Assembly: GCF_022899245.1 (NCBI RefSeq)
Contig: NZ_JALJAZ010000001.1
Coordinates: 1,457,501 to 1,521,500 of the forward strand
From: Falsirhodobacter halotolerans
Lineage (GTDB): Bacteria; Pseudomonadota; Alphaproteobacteria; Rhodobacterales; Rhodobacteraceae
Length of the DNA: 64,000 nucleotides
Direction: 5' to 3'
The position numbers and the translations under genes were made by a program. Positions 10,807 through 19,021 of this stretch are shown in pieces (position 1 is the first letter of the stretch; each line of letters begins with the position of its first letter). A model generated the notes under the pieces. That model saw only the letters and a list, made by a program, of their open reading frames with translations, ran no database searches and was not told where the DNA came from.

Positions 10807-11013
10807 ATGGCTGTCCCGCAGAATCGCGTTACCAAATCCCGCCGCAACATGCGCCGTGCGCATGACGCCCTTGTCGCGTCGAACCCGGCCGAATGCTCCA
10901 ACTGTGGCGAACTGAAGCGCCCGCACCACGTTTGCGGCGCCTGCGGCCACTACGATTCGCGCGAAGTGGTTGCGACGAAATCCGAAGTCGATCTGGACGA
11001 CGACGCGGCATAA
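10807..11013 (+). CDS. rpmF: 50S ribosomal protein L32
   Basis: A 68-aa ribosomal protein of the large subunit. The N-terminus [20 protein letters not shown] is the usual basic start of bacterial L32. A zinc ribbon is formed by Cys30, Cys33, Cys43 and Cys46, so this is the zinc-binding (C+) version. It lies between the DUF177 gene and plsX, the classic arrangement that ties ribosome production to fatty-acid and phospholipid synthesis. Confidence 0.98.
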   Translation: MAVPQNRVTKSRRNMRRAHDALVASNPAECSNCGELKRPHHVCGACGHYDSREVVATKSEVDLDDDAA

Positions 11014-11034
11014 GCCGCGTCCTTTCCCTGCCCC

Positions 11035-12141
11035 ATGTCGACGGACACGACGATACATCTCGCTGAGACGAGGCGCAAAATCGTCATATCGGTTGACGCG
11101 ATGGGCGGAGACCAAGGGCCTGCTGCCGTCGTGGCGGGCCTTGTCGCTTCGGCGGACAAAAATCCCGACATTCATTTTCTTCTGCACGGGGATGAGGCGA
11201 TACTCCGCCCCCTTGTGCAGCGCCATTCAGACCTGACGTCGCGGGTGGACCTGCGCCATGCGCCGCGCGTCGTGTCGATGACCGACAAGCCTTCGCAGGT
11301 GATGCGCAACGGTCAGGGCACGTCCATGTGGTCGGCAATCGAATCGGTCCGCGACGGTCAGGCCGAGGCGGCGGTATCCTGCGGGAACACCGGCGCGCTG
11401 ATGGCGATTTCCATGCTGCGTCTGCGCAAGATCCCCGGCGTGAACCGCCCCGCCATCGCCTGCCTTTGGCCTTCGCGCAATCCGGGTGGGTTCAACGTGA
11501 TGCTGGATGTCGGCGCGGACGTGAAGGCCGACGCCGAAGATCTGCTTCAATACGGCATGATGGGCGCCTCCTATGCCCGCAACGGTCTGGATCTGGCCCG
11601 CCCCCGGGTCGGGCTTCTGAACGTCGGCACCGAGGAGAACAAGGGCCGGCCCGAGATGAAGCAGGCCCATGAATTGATGGCCGCCCATGCGGAGGCCGGC
11701 AGCTACGATTTCGTCGGCTTTGTCGAAGGTGGAGATATTCCCGGCAACGTGTGCGATGTGATCGTGACGGACGGGTTCACCGGCAATATCGCGCTGAAAA
11801 CCGGCGAAGGCACGGCCAAGCTGGTGTCCGACTTTCTGAAGGAAAGCCTGCGCGCCACCATCCTGTCGAAAATCGCCGCCGTTCTGGCGCTTGGCTCCTT
11901 GAAGCAGCTTCAGAAGCGGGTCGATCCACGCCGGGTAAATGGCGGCGTCTTTCTGGGTCTGAACGGAACCATCGTGAAATCGCACGGTTCGGCGGATGCG
12001 ACGGGCGTCTCTTCGGCCATCAAACTGGCCTTCCAGCTTGCGAAATCGGGCTTCAACGAACGCCTGGCGGCCCGGGTCGCCTCTGCCGCCGCGACGGGGC
12101 AGGATATGGGCGTCACCACTCAGGATGGGACAGACGGATGA
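11035..12141 (+). CDS. plsX: Phosphate acyltransferase PlsX
   Basis: A 368-aa peripheral enzyme that converts acyl-ACP to acyl-phosphate, the donor for PlsY in phosphatidic-acid synthesis. The typical N-terminal motif [11 protein letters not shown] starts near residue 20, and [14 protein letters not shown] and [12 protein letters not shown] are recognisable family stretches. The ATG at 11035 is 21 bp after rpmF and adds about 15 residues before the conserved fold; no strong ribosome site is visible, so the start is less certain than the identity. The TGA stop overlaps the fabH ATG (ATGA), indicating translational coupling. Confidence 0.96.
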   Translation: MSTDTTIHLAETRRKIVISVDAMGGDQGPAAVVAGLVASADKNPDIHFLLHGDEAILRPLVQRHSDLTSRVDLRHAPRVVSMTDKPSQVMRNGQGTSMWSAIESVRDGQAEAAVSCGNTGALMAISMLRLRKIPGVNRPAIACLWPSRNPGGFNVMLDVGADVKADAEDLLQYGMMGASYARNGLDLARPRVGLLNVGTEENKGRPEMKQAHELMAAHAEAGSYDFVGFVEGGDIPGNVCDVIVTDGFTGNIALKTGEGTAKLVSDFLKESLRATILSKIAAVLALGSLKQLQKRVDPRRVNGGVFLGLNGTIVKSHGSADATGVSSAIKLAFQLAKSGFNERLAARVASAAATGQDMGVTTQDGTDG

Positions 12142-13094
12142 CACTGCGTGCCGTGGTGAAGGGCATCGGGCATTACCTGCCCGACCGCGTTGTCCCCAAC
12201 GCCGAGTTCGAGGCGTCGATCGAAACCTCGGACGAATGGATCCGCACCCGGACCGGGATCGAGCGGCGACATTTCGTGGCCGAAGGGCAGACGACCGCCG
12301 ATATCGGCGCGCGGGCGGCCCGGGCGGCCTTGGCCGATGCCGGGTTGGAGATTGGTGACATCGACGCGATCATCGTCGCCACGTCCACGCCCGACCTGAC
12401 CTTTCCCTCTGCCGCGACGATGATGCAGGCGGAACTGGGAATGCGCCACGGGTTCGCCTTTGACGTGCAGGCGGTTTGTGCCGGTTTCATCTTCGCCCTG
12501 ACCAATGCGAACGGGCTGATCCTGTCCGGGCAGGCGAAACGCGTCCTGGTGATCGGGGCCGAGACCTTCTCGCGCCTGATGGACTGGAACGATCGCACGA
12601 CCTCGGTCCTGTTCGGCGATGGCGCGGGCGCGCTCGTTCTGGCCGCCGAGGAGGGCGAGAACGGCATTCTGGCCGCCGATCTCAACAGCGACGGTTCGTT
12701 CCGCGACCTTCTTTATGTGGATGGCGGAACCTCCACCGGGACGATCGGCCACTTGCGTATGCAGGGCAAGGAAGTGTTCCGCCATGCGGTGGAGAAGCTG
12801 GCCAAGACCGCCCATACCGCGCTCGACAAGGCCGGCCTGACTGCCGAGGATGTGGACTGGATCGTGCCCCATCAGGCCAACCTGCGCATCATCAGCGCCA
12901 CGGCCCAGAAGATGGGACTGCCGATGGACAAGGTGGTGGTGACCGTGCAGGATCACGGCAACACCTCGGCCGCGTCGATCCCCCTTGCCCTGTCGGTCGG
13001 CAAGGCGCGCGGACAGATCAAACCGGGCGATGTGGTCGTGACCGAGGCGATCGGCGGCGGTCTTGCCTGGGGTTCCGTGGTCATTCGCTGGTAG
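12138..13094 (+). CDS. fabH: 3-oxoacyl-ACP synthase III (FabH)
   Basis: A 318-aa ketoacyl synthase that starts fatty-acid synthesis by condensing acetyl-CoA with malonyl-ACP. The catalytic triad is visible at standard spacing: Cys114 (QAVCAGF), His245 (PHQANLR) and Asn275 (HGNTSAAS). The substrate-entry residues [10 protein letters not shown] lie near position 37. It is coupled to plsX by an ATGA overlap. A 60-bp gap with no clear terminator separates it from ihfA. Confidence 0.97.
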   Translation: MTLRAVVKGIGHYLPDRVVPNAEFEASIETSDEWIRTRTGIERRHFVAEGQTTADIGARAARAALADAGLEIGDIDAIIVATSTPDLTFPSAATMMQAELGMRHGFAFDVQAVCAGFIFALTNANGLILSGQAKRVLVIGAETFSRLMDWNDRTTSVLFGDGAGALVLAAEEGENGILAADLNSDGSFRDLLYVDGGTSTGTIGHLRMQGKEVFRHAVEKLAKTAHTALDKAGLTAEDVDWIVPHQANLRIISATAQKMGLPMDKVVVTVQDHGNTSAASIPLALSVGKARGQIKPGDVVVTEAIGGGLAWGSVVIRW

Positions 13095-13154
13095 GTCAAC
13101 TTGACTTCACCCCGGGGCAGACCCATCATTCCAACCTGCCTTTGGGGGGAAGAC

Positions 13155-13457
13155 ATGACCGGTAAAACATTGACACGCATGGATCTTGGCGAAGCCGTCT
13201 TCCGCGAAGTCGGCCTTTCGCGCAACGAATCCGGCCAATTGGTGGAAAGCGTGCTGCAGCATATCTCCGACGCGTTGGTGGAGGGGGAGCAGGTGAAAAT
13301 CTCCGGCTTCGGGACGTTTTCCCTGCGGGACAAATCCGCGCGGATGGGCCGCAATCCCAAAACCGGGGACGAGGTGCCGATCAGCCCGCGTCGCGTGTTG
13401 ACCTTCCGCCCGTCCCATCTGATGAAAGACCGCGTCGTCGCGGGCACGAAAAAGTAA
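13155..13457 (+). CDS. ihfA: Integration host factor alpha subunit
   Basis: A 100-aa HU/IHF-family DNA-bending protein that pairs with IhfB. The beta-arm sequence [17 protein letters not shown] contains the proline that intercalates into [23 protein letters not shown] is the usual IhfA N-terminus and separates it from HU. The ATG at 13155 follows GGGGGA. Twelve base pairs separate it from the MerR-family gene, a common alphaproteobacterial pairing. Confidence 0.95.
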   Translation: MTGKTLTRMDLGEAVFREVGLSRNESGQLVESVLQHISDALVEGEQVKISGFGTFSLRDKSARMGRNPKTGDEVPISPRRVLTFRPSHLMKDRVVAGTKK

Positions 13458-13469
13458 TACGAGGATCTT

Positions 13470-14165
13470 ATGGAGAAATCGGCCGACGCCTTCCGCACCA
13501 TCAGCGAGGTGGCCGACCTCCTGCATACGCCGGCGCATGTCCTTCGGTTCTGGGAAAGCCGCTTTCCGCAGATCAAACCCGTCAAGCGCGCGGGGGGACG
13601 CCGCTACTATCGCCCGTCCGACATCGCCCTTCTTGGGGGGATTCGCCGCCTGTTGCACGAGGATGGCCTGACCATACGCGGGGTGCAGAAAATCCTGAAG
13701 GAGCAGGGCGTTCGGCATGTTTCCGATCTTGGTAAAGTGCCCGAGGCCGCCTTTGTCGAGGTGGAGGCGGACGACACGCCCCACACCGCCGAAGTGCACA
13801 CCTTCCCACGCCGCCCGGCCCCACAGATCGACCCGGAACTGGCGGGCTGGACTTTCACCCCCTCCAGCCCGGATGAGGGTGACGACGTTGGCGAAGAGGA
13901 TTTCTTTGCCGCCTCCCCCCAAGCGGAGGATGCCGTGGATGAGGCCCCGCCTCAACCGCTCAGCCCATCGGACGGGGCCCTGGCCCGCACCCGCGCCGAA
14001 CGTATGCGCGATCCGGTGGTGCCGGTCGATGACACCGCAAGCGCCCCACTGATTCTGCGTCTTTTGGCGGCCGATCCCCGTGTTCAGAACCAGGCCGCGC
14101 TGCGTGATATGGCCGCGCGTCTTCGCGCAATTGAAGAGCGGATGCGGGCCGACGAAACTTTCTGA
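13470..14165 (+). CDS. MerR-family transcriptional regulator
   Basis: A 231-aa protein with an N-terminal MerR-type winged helix-turn-helix (about residues 8–80; [20 protein letters not shown], then [12 protein letters not shown] and the [12 protein letters not shown] helix). The rest has no metal- or drug-binding domain. Residues about 95–175 are acidic and proline-rich, probably disordered, and the last 40 residues form a predicted helix ([20 protein letters not shown]). There are no conserved cysteines of metal-sensing MerR proteins. It follows ihfA by 12 bp and is probably co-transcribed. The target is unknown. Confidence 0.8.
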   Translation: MEKSADAFRTISEVADLLHTPAHVLRFWESRFPQIKPVKRAGGRRYYRPSDIALLGGIRRLLHEDGLTIRGVQKILKEQGVRHVSDLGKVPEAAFVEVEADDTPHTAEVHTFPRRPAPQIDPELAGWTFTPSSPDEGDDVGEEDFFAASPQAEDAVDEAPPQPLSPSDGALARTRAERMRDPVVPVDDTASAPLILRLLAADPRVQNQAALRDMAARLRAIEERMRADETF

Positions 14166-14224
14166 AAGATCATGCGGTTTCGGCTTGCCCCTGCCGGGAA
14201 TATCGCTATTTATCCGCCCTGTGT

Positions 14225-14302
14225 CGGGCCGTGGCGCAGCCTGGTTAGCGCGTCCGTCTGGGGGGCGGAAGGCCGCGAGTTCGAATCTCGCCGGCCCGAC
14301 CA
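14225..14302 (+). tRNA. tRNA-Pro (anticodon GGG)
   Basis: A 78-nt cloverleaf. The acceptor stem is CGGGCCG (14225–14231) with CGGCCCG (14292–14298). The D-arm is GCGC…GCGC. The anticodon stem-loop is TCCGT-CTGGGGG-GCGGA, with GGG as anticodon. The T-arm contains GTTCGAATC. The CCA end is encoded at 14300–14302. It lies 59 bp after the MerR gene. Confidence 0.96.
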
Positions 14303-14308
14303 TCACAA

Positions 14309-14339
14309 GAAAGCCGTCCGTGTTCTGCGGGCGGCTTTC
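14309..14339 (+). terminator. Terminator hairpin after tRNA-Pro
   Basis: GAAAGCCGTCCG (14309–14320) pairs with CGGGCGGCTTTC (14328–14339) around a 7-nt loop. This gives a 12-bp stem with one G·U pair, 7 nt after the tRNA. The following GTGTTC is only weakly T-rich. It lies 23 bp before the dCTP deaminase ATG. Confidence 0.65.
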
Positions 14340-14362
14340 GTGTTCTACGGGAAGTATGTGAG

Positions 14363-15424
14363 ATGACCGGCGTTCTTCCTTCGCAAACCATCCGACACCT
14401 GATCCATACCGGCGTGATCGCGGCAGACAGCCCCGTTCTGGACAACCAGGTCCAGCCCGCTAGCCTTGATCTGCGCCTCGGCACCCGCGCCTACCGGGTT
14501 CGCGCGTCGTTTCTGGCAGGACGGGGCCGCAAAGTTTCGGACCGGATCGCCGAGTATGAGATGCATGCGATCGATCTCACGGCGGGCGCGGTTCTGGAGA
14601 AGGGGTGTGTTTATGTCATCCCGCTGATGGAACGTCTGGCGCTGCCACAGAATGTCAGCGCCGTGGCCAATGCCAAAAGTTCCACCGGGCGGCTGGATCT
14701 CTTGACCCGCACGATCACCGATGGCGGCGTGGAATTCGATCGCATCACCGCCGGATATCACGGGCCGCTGTTCGCCGAAGTCTGCCCCCGCAGTTTTTCC
14801 GTGCTGGCGCGTGCGGGGATGCGGCTGAACCAGCTTCGTCTGCGTCGGGGGCAATCGGTGCTCGATGATGCCGAACTGACCGCGCTGCACGCCCGGACGC
14901 CGCTGGTGAATGGCCCGCCGTTGATTTCCGACGGGCTCGGGTTTTCGGTGGACCTGCGCCGCCCCGACGCGCATGTCGGCTATCGCGCCAAGCCGCATAC
15001 CGGCGTCATTGATCTGGGAAAGCTTGCCCACTATCCGGCGGCGGAGTTCTGGGAGGATGTGCGCGCCACCGATGGCCAGATCATTCTGGACCCCGGCGCG
15101 TTCTATATCCTTGTCAGTCAGGAGGCGGTGACCATTCCCCCCGATCACGCGGCGGAAATGGCCCCCTATCTGGCGATGGTGGGGGAATTCCGCGTGCATT
15201 ACGCCGGGTTCTTCGATCCCGGCTTCGGCCACGGGTCAGGCCAAGGCTCGCGTGGTGTGCTGGAGGTGCGCTGCCACGAGGCGCCGTTCGTGCTGGAGCA
15301 TGGGCAGGTGGTCGGCCGTCTCGTCTATGAACGGATGTCCGACACGCCCGACATGCTTTATGGGGCGGAGATTGCGTCCAACTATCAGGGGCAGAGCCTG
15401 AAGCTGTCGAAGCATTTCCGTTAA
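14363..15424 (+). CDS. dcd: 2'-Deoxycytidine 5'-triphosphate deaminase, double-length form
   Basis: A 353-aa protein, nearly twice the length of the common 190-aa Dcd, of the long form found in alphaproteobacteria. It deaminates dCTP to dUTP for thymidylate synthesis. The N-terminal half has the Dcd/dUTPase signature: PASLDLRLG near residue 32, then NAKSSTGRLDL and DGGVEFD. The second half appears to repeat the fold in degenerate form (FSVDLRRP, FDPGFGHG, LEHGQVVGRLVYERM). The ATG at 14363 follows the tRNA-Pro terminator and a weak ribosome site. Its TAA stop interlocks by 4 bp with the stop of the convergent small gene. Confidence 0.85.
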   Translation: MTGVLPSQTIRHLIHTGVIAADSPVLDNQVQPASLDLRLGTRAYRVRASFLAGRGRKVSDRIAEYEMHAIDLTAGAVLEKGCVYVIPLMERLALPQNVSAVANAKSSTGRLDLLTRTITDGGVEFDRITAGYHGPLFAEVCPRSFSVLARAGMRLNQLRLRRGQSVLDDAELTALHARTPLVNGPPLISDGLGFSVDLRRPDAHVGYRAKPHTGVIDLGKLAHYPAAEFWEDVRATDGQIILDPGAFYILVSQEAVTIPPDHAAEMAPYLAMVGEFRVHYAGFFDPGFGHGSGQGSRGVLEVRCHEAPFVLEHGQVVGRLVYERMSDTPDMLYGAEIASNYQGQSLKLSKHFR

Positions 15425-15615
15425 CGCAGCCGACGCCCCATATTGGCGAACTTGCGGGCCTGACGCCCCATTTTCCCCATCCGCTGGGCCTTCGCCCGCT
15501 CTTCCGGGGTCATGGTGGCGGGATCTTTCCCCCCGCGCGAGGCATAGTCGATGCCCTTGTTGACGATCTTGCCGATCACGATCCCCATCAGGATTCGCTG
15601 TATCATTCTGAACAT
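15421..15615 (-). CDS. Small basic membrane protein of unknown function
   Basis: A 64-aa protein with no family I recognise. An N-terminal hydrophobic segment (ILMGIVIGKIVNKGI, about residues 6–20) is followed by a strongly basic tail with TPEERAKAQRMGKMGRQARK. The ATG at 15615 has GAGGA about 10 nt upstream and starts 5 bp after the scpB stop, so it is probably the last gene of the argS–scpB run. A TTG three codons upstream is an alternative. Good ribosome site, spacing and strand make it likely to be real. The position is one where tatA often follows scpB, but the sequence does not look like TatA. Confidence 0.65.
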   Translation of the reverse strand: MFRMIQRILMGIVIGKIVNKGIDYASRGGKDPATMTPEERAKAQRMGKMGRQARKFANMGRRLR

Positions 15616-15620
15616 ATGTC

Positions 15621-16241
15621 TCAATCCTCGAACAGTTCGCTTTGCCCCTCGGGGCTTTCGTCATCATCCGTCACGGGCGGGGGTGCCCCCGGTGCGGGCC
15701 GGTTGTCCAGCAGCCCCGCCTCTCGAAGCTCCTTAAGGCCCGGCAGGTCGCGGGCCGCCTCCAGCCCGAAATGGTCCAGAAACGTATCGGTCACCACGAA
15801 CGTCACCGGGCGTCCCGGTGTCATGCGGCGGCGCCCCAGACGTATCCACTCCAATTCCAGAAGCTGGTCGATGGTTCCCCGGCTGACGGCCACGCCGCGA
15901 ATTTCCTCGATCTCGGCACGGGTGGCGGGCTGGTGATAGGCGATGATGGCCAGCGTTTCCATCGCGGCACGAGAGAGCTTGCGCGTCTCCACCACCTCCC
16001 TCTGCATCAAAAAGCCCAGATCCTGCGCCGTGCGGATCGCCCAGGCATCCCCCACATGCACCACCTGCACCCCGCGCCCGTCATAGCGGCGGCGCAGGGT
16101 CTGCACCGCCTCTGCCGGGTCGCTGCCGTGGGGCATCCGCGCGGCCATGTCGGCCACGGTGACCGGATGGGGGGCGGCAAACAGGATCGCTTCGACCATG
16201 CGCTCCTGCTCCTCCATCGTCGGGGGGGCGAACAGGCTCAT
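15621..16241 (-). CDS. scpB: Segregation and condensation protein B
   Basis: A 206-aa winged-helix kleisin-associated subunit that works with ScpA and Smc in chromosome condensation and segregation. The ScpB core is recognisable: MVEAILFAAPHPVTVADMA at residues 15–33, ETLAIIAYHQPATRAEIEEIRG near 93–114 and GRPVTFVVTDTFLDHFG. The C-terminal 35 residues are acidic and proline-rich. It overlaps the end of scpA by 4 bp (ATGA), so the two subunits are translationally coupled. Confidence 0.94.
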   Translation of the reverse strand: MSLFAPPTMEEQERMVEAILFAAPHPVTVADMAARMPHGSDPAEAVQTLRRRYDGRGVQVVHVGDAWAIRTAQDLGFLMQREVVETRKLSRAAMETLAIIAYHQPATRAEIEEIRGVAVSRGTIDQLLELEWIRLGRRRMTPGRPVTFVVTDTFLDHFGLEAARDLPGLKELREAGLLDNRPAPGAPPPVTDDDESPEGQSELFED

Positions 16242-16999
16242 GTCCGCCGCCGGATTTCAATGGGGGCAAAGGTGGCGTCCTGCCGCAGATCGACCTGACC
16301 GCGCTTGGCCATTTCCAGAACGGCCGCAAAATGCGATGCGGTGACAGAGCGGCGGCGCATCGGGTGTCCATCCCACCCCTCGGGCAACCAAGCCGTCAGA
16401 TCGCCCCAGTCGCCGAAGAAGTTCAGCATCCCGCGCATCCGGTCCAGTGCCTCTTCCATCGTGAAGACATTCTGGCGGTCCATCACGAAAGGACGGAATT
16501 CATCCCGCGTGCGCAGGCGGGCATAGGCGCGCATCAGGTCGATCAGGCTGGCGGTATAGGTCACGCGCCGCCTGTGCGTCAGATCGTCGGGATTGCCGCG
16601 GGCGAACATGTCGCGGCCCAACTGGTTGCGGGCCATCAATTGGGCCGCCGCTACGCGCATCGCCTCCAACCTCTCCAACTGATAGGCGAGATGCGCGGCC
16701 AGATCTTCGGCGGACGGACCATCCTCGGTCGGGTCGGGGGGCAACAACAGGCGCGATTTCAGATAGGCAAGCCACGCGGCCATGACCAGATAATCGGCGG
16801 CCAATTCGATCCGCAGCGTCTTCGCCTCCTCCACGAACCGCAGATACTGTTCGGCCAGCCGAAGGACAGAAATGCGCCGGAGATCGACCTTTTGCGTGCG
16901 GGACAGGGTCAGCAGAAGATCGAGCGGACCCTCGAACCCCTCTACATCGACGATCAGCGCCTCGGCGGCCAACCGGTCCTGAACCTCGTCCACCGACAT
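16238..16999 (-). CDS. scpA: Segregation and condensation protein A (kleisin)
   Basis: A 253-aa kleisin that bridges Smc heads together with ScpB. The N-terminal motif FEGPLDLLLTLSRTQKVDLRRI (residues 22–43) and YLVMAAWLAYLKSRLLLP are diagnostic. A C-terminal winged helix ends near RGQVDLRQDATFAPIEIR. The ATG at 16999 is 3 bp after the nagZ stop. It is coupled to scpB. Confidence 0.95.
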   Translation of the reverse strand: MSVDEVQDRLAAEALIVDVEGFEGPLDLLLTLSRTQKVDLRRISVLRLAEQYLRFVEEAKTLRIELAADYLVMAAWLAYLKSRLLLPPDPTEDGPSAEDLAAHLAYQLERLEAMRVAAAQLMARNQLGRDMFARGNPDDLTHRRRVTYTASLIDLMRAYARLRTRDEFRPFVMDRQNVFTMEEALDRMRGMLNFFGDWGDLTAWLPEGWDGHPMRRRSVTASHFAAVLEMAKRGQVDLRQDATFAPIEIRRRT

Positions 17000-17002
17000 C
17001 GG

Positions 17003-17992
17003 TCAGCCGATCAGATCGGACAACTGGCGGGCCAGATCCTGCGGATCGCCCAGCCCCTCATGGCGCAAGGCCAGCGCCGCACGTGCCCGCCGCATTGCCG
17101 CCTCGGTCATGCGCCCGACCCCTGCGGCCACATCGGCCCGCGCGGCCGGCCCACCGTTGCAGTGCAACACGACATCGCAACCTGCCGCAATCGATCGCGT
17201 TGCGCGATCCCCGACCGAGCCCGAAAGGGCCTCCATCTCGATATCGTCGGTCATCAGCAGCCCGTCGAACCCGATTTCAGTGCGAATGAGGTCGATTACC
17301 GGGGCCGACAAGGTGGCGGGCTGATCGTCGATCGCGGTGAAGACGATATGGGCCGTCATCGCCATCGGCAGATCGCGCAGGGCGTGGAAGGCCGCGAAGT
17401 CGGTCCGGCGCAGATCCTCCCGTGGGGCGGTGACGGTCGGCAGGTCGCGGTGGCTGTCAACGGCCGCACGCCCATGGCCGGGCATGTGCTTCATCACCGG
17501 AAGGACGCCCTCCGCCAGATGTCCCTGCGCCGCTGCGCGCGCCAGGGCGGCCACGCTCGCGGCCTCCGTGCCGTAACACCGATTGCGCAGGAAGGGATGC
17601 GTCTCTGCCCCCGCGATGTCCACGACGGGCGCGCAATTGCTGTCGATGCCCACGGCGCGAAGTTCCGCCGCAATCAAGCGGGAGCGGACCTCCATCGCCC
17701 GTTGCGGATCACGGGCGCGGGCGAGCATGTCAAGCGGGGGCAGATGTTCATGCCAATGTGGGGCGCGCAGGCGTTGCACACGCCCCCCCTCCTGATCGAC
17801 GGTGATCGGCGCATCGCGCCCGACCGCATCGCGCAGGTCGCCCGTCAGGCGGCGCACCTGATCGGGATGGTCGATGTTGCGGGCGAACAGGATGAAGCCG
17901 AAGGGATCGGCCTCACGGAAGAACGCCCGTTCCTCGGTCCCCAGGGTCGTTCCGTCACAGCCGAAGATGGCCGCGCCCCACGCCGTCGTCAT
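17003..17992 (-). CDS. nagZ: Beta-N-acetylhexosaminidase NagZ (glycoside hydrolase family 3)
   Basis: A 329-aa cytoplasmic enzyme that removes N-acetylglucosamine from recycled anhydromuropeptides. The GH3 motif KHMPGHGRAAVDSH carries the catalytic His/Asp pair typical of NagZ, and LLMTDDIEME contains the nucleophile aspartate region. ITVDQEGGRVQRL is another family hallmark. The ATG at 17992 overlaps the stop of the SPOR gene (ATGA). Being coupled to a SPOR-domain protein suggests a shared role in cell-wall turnover at the division site. Confidence 0.93.
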   Translation of the reverse strand: MTTAWGAAIFGCDGTTLGTEERAFFREADPFGFILFARNIDHPDQVRRLTGDLRDAVGRDAPITVDQEGGRVQRLRAPHWHEHLPPLDMLARARDPQRAMEVRSRLIAAELRAVGIDSNCAPVVDIAGAETHPFLRNRCYGTEAASVAALARAAAQGHLAEGVLPVMKHMPGHGRAAVDSHRDLPTVTAPREDLRRTDFAAFHALRDLPMAMTAHIVFTAIDDQPATLSAPVIDLIRTEIGFDGLLMTDDIEMEALSGSVGDRATRSIAAGCDVVLHCNGGPAARADVAAGVGRMTEAAMRRARAALALRHEGLGDPQDLARQLSDLIG

Positions 17993-18954
17993 TGATTGAC
18001 GATGGCGATGCAGGCCGCGTTTTCCGCCAGCAGCGCCGAACAGAACCGCCGCGCGTCCGCCGCATCCTCGAACCCCGAGGCGCGAAGGCGATAGAACGTG
18101 CGCCCGCCGCTGACCGCCTGCTGCATGACCAGCGATTTCGAACTGAACAAGCTGCCGAATTTCGCGCTCAGCCGGGTCCATTCACGCTGGACCTGCTCCT
18201 CGTTGTCGAACGCGCCCAACTGCACCAGATGGGCGCCCGAAGGGGCCGTGGTGCTGGGGGGTGCGGCCACGGGCGACGCGGCAACCGGCATCGCGGCGGG
18301 GGCCGAGGCCATGCGGACCTGCGGACGCAACGACCGCGTCACCGCCCCCGGAGGGGCCGGAGCCACCACAGGCTCGGTCTTCAGCTCATCCGGGATCAGC
18401 GAGGGGTCGATGGCCGGTGCGGGGATCGCGATCTCGTCGATCGGATCGCCGTCGACGGTGCTCGCCAGACCCTGCTCCACCGCTTCGATCGGGGCAACGG
18501 GGGGCGGAGCGGGCAGTCCGGCGGGCATCAGAACCGCGCCGGTGGCACCCGTCGCCTCGGCCACGGCCTCCATGATCTCTTGCGACGGTTCGCTGCCTTC
18601 AAGCCCCGGCCCGTCGCCCAGATCAAGCTCGGTCGTTCGGGGGGCCAGCATCAGTTCCGCCGCGACGCCCCCCGCCGCGCCCGAGGCGGCGATTTCGTTG
18701 ACAGACAGGCCCTGATTGGCGGTGATGCTGCCGCCCGGATCCTCGGGCGTCACGCGCATGGGGCCTTCCAGCGCCTGCACGACGGGGATGCCCCGCACAT
18801 CGCGCACGGTCGTGCTGTAGCCCCACCACGCAAGAGCGACGATCATCGCGACCGAACTGGCGGCCCCTGCGATGTTGATGATCCGTTGGACCTGCATACT
18901 GCGACGCGGCGCATAATCCACCGCTCCGAATTCGTCGAAGTCCACATCCGCCAT
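17989..18954 (-). CDS. SPOR-domain inner-membrane protein
   Basis: A 321-aa bitopic protein. It has a short cytoplasmic N-terminus (MADVDFDEFGAVDYAPRR), a membrane span at about residues 24–50, a long Pro/Ala-rich periplasmic linker and a C-terminal SPOR domain (from HLVQLGAFDNEEQVQREW, about residue 248, to the end). SPOR domains bind peptidoglycan stripped of stem peptides, mainly at the septum. The ATG at 18954 places the membrane span normally; a longer frame upstream is rejected. It lies between argS and nagZ, coupled to nagZ, in the conserved alphaproteobacterial order. Confidence 0.85.
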   Translation of the reverse strand: MADVDFDEFGAVDYAPRRSMQVQRIINIAGAASSVAMIVALAWWGYSTTVRDVRGIPVVQALEGPMRVTPEDPGGSITANQGLSVNEIAASGAAGGVAAELMLAPRTTELDLGDGPGLEGSEPSQEIMEAVAEATGATGAVLMPAGLPAPPPVAPIEAVEQGLASTVDGDPIDEIAIPAPAIDPSLIPDELKTEPVVAPAPPGAVTRSLRPQVRMASAPAAMPVAASPVAAPPSTTAPSGAHLVQLGAFDNEEQVQREWTRLSAKFGSLFSSKSLVMQQAVSGGRTFYRLRASGFEDAADARRFCSALLAENAACIAIVNQ

Positions 18955-19021
18955 TTCTACTGCCCCAATGCGACGATCTGATGCCGTCGTTCTGCCTGTA
19001 TTCACGACCGGCGGGCGCCTT

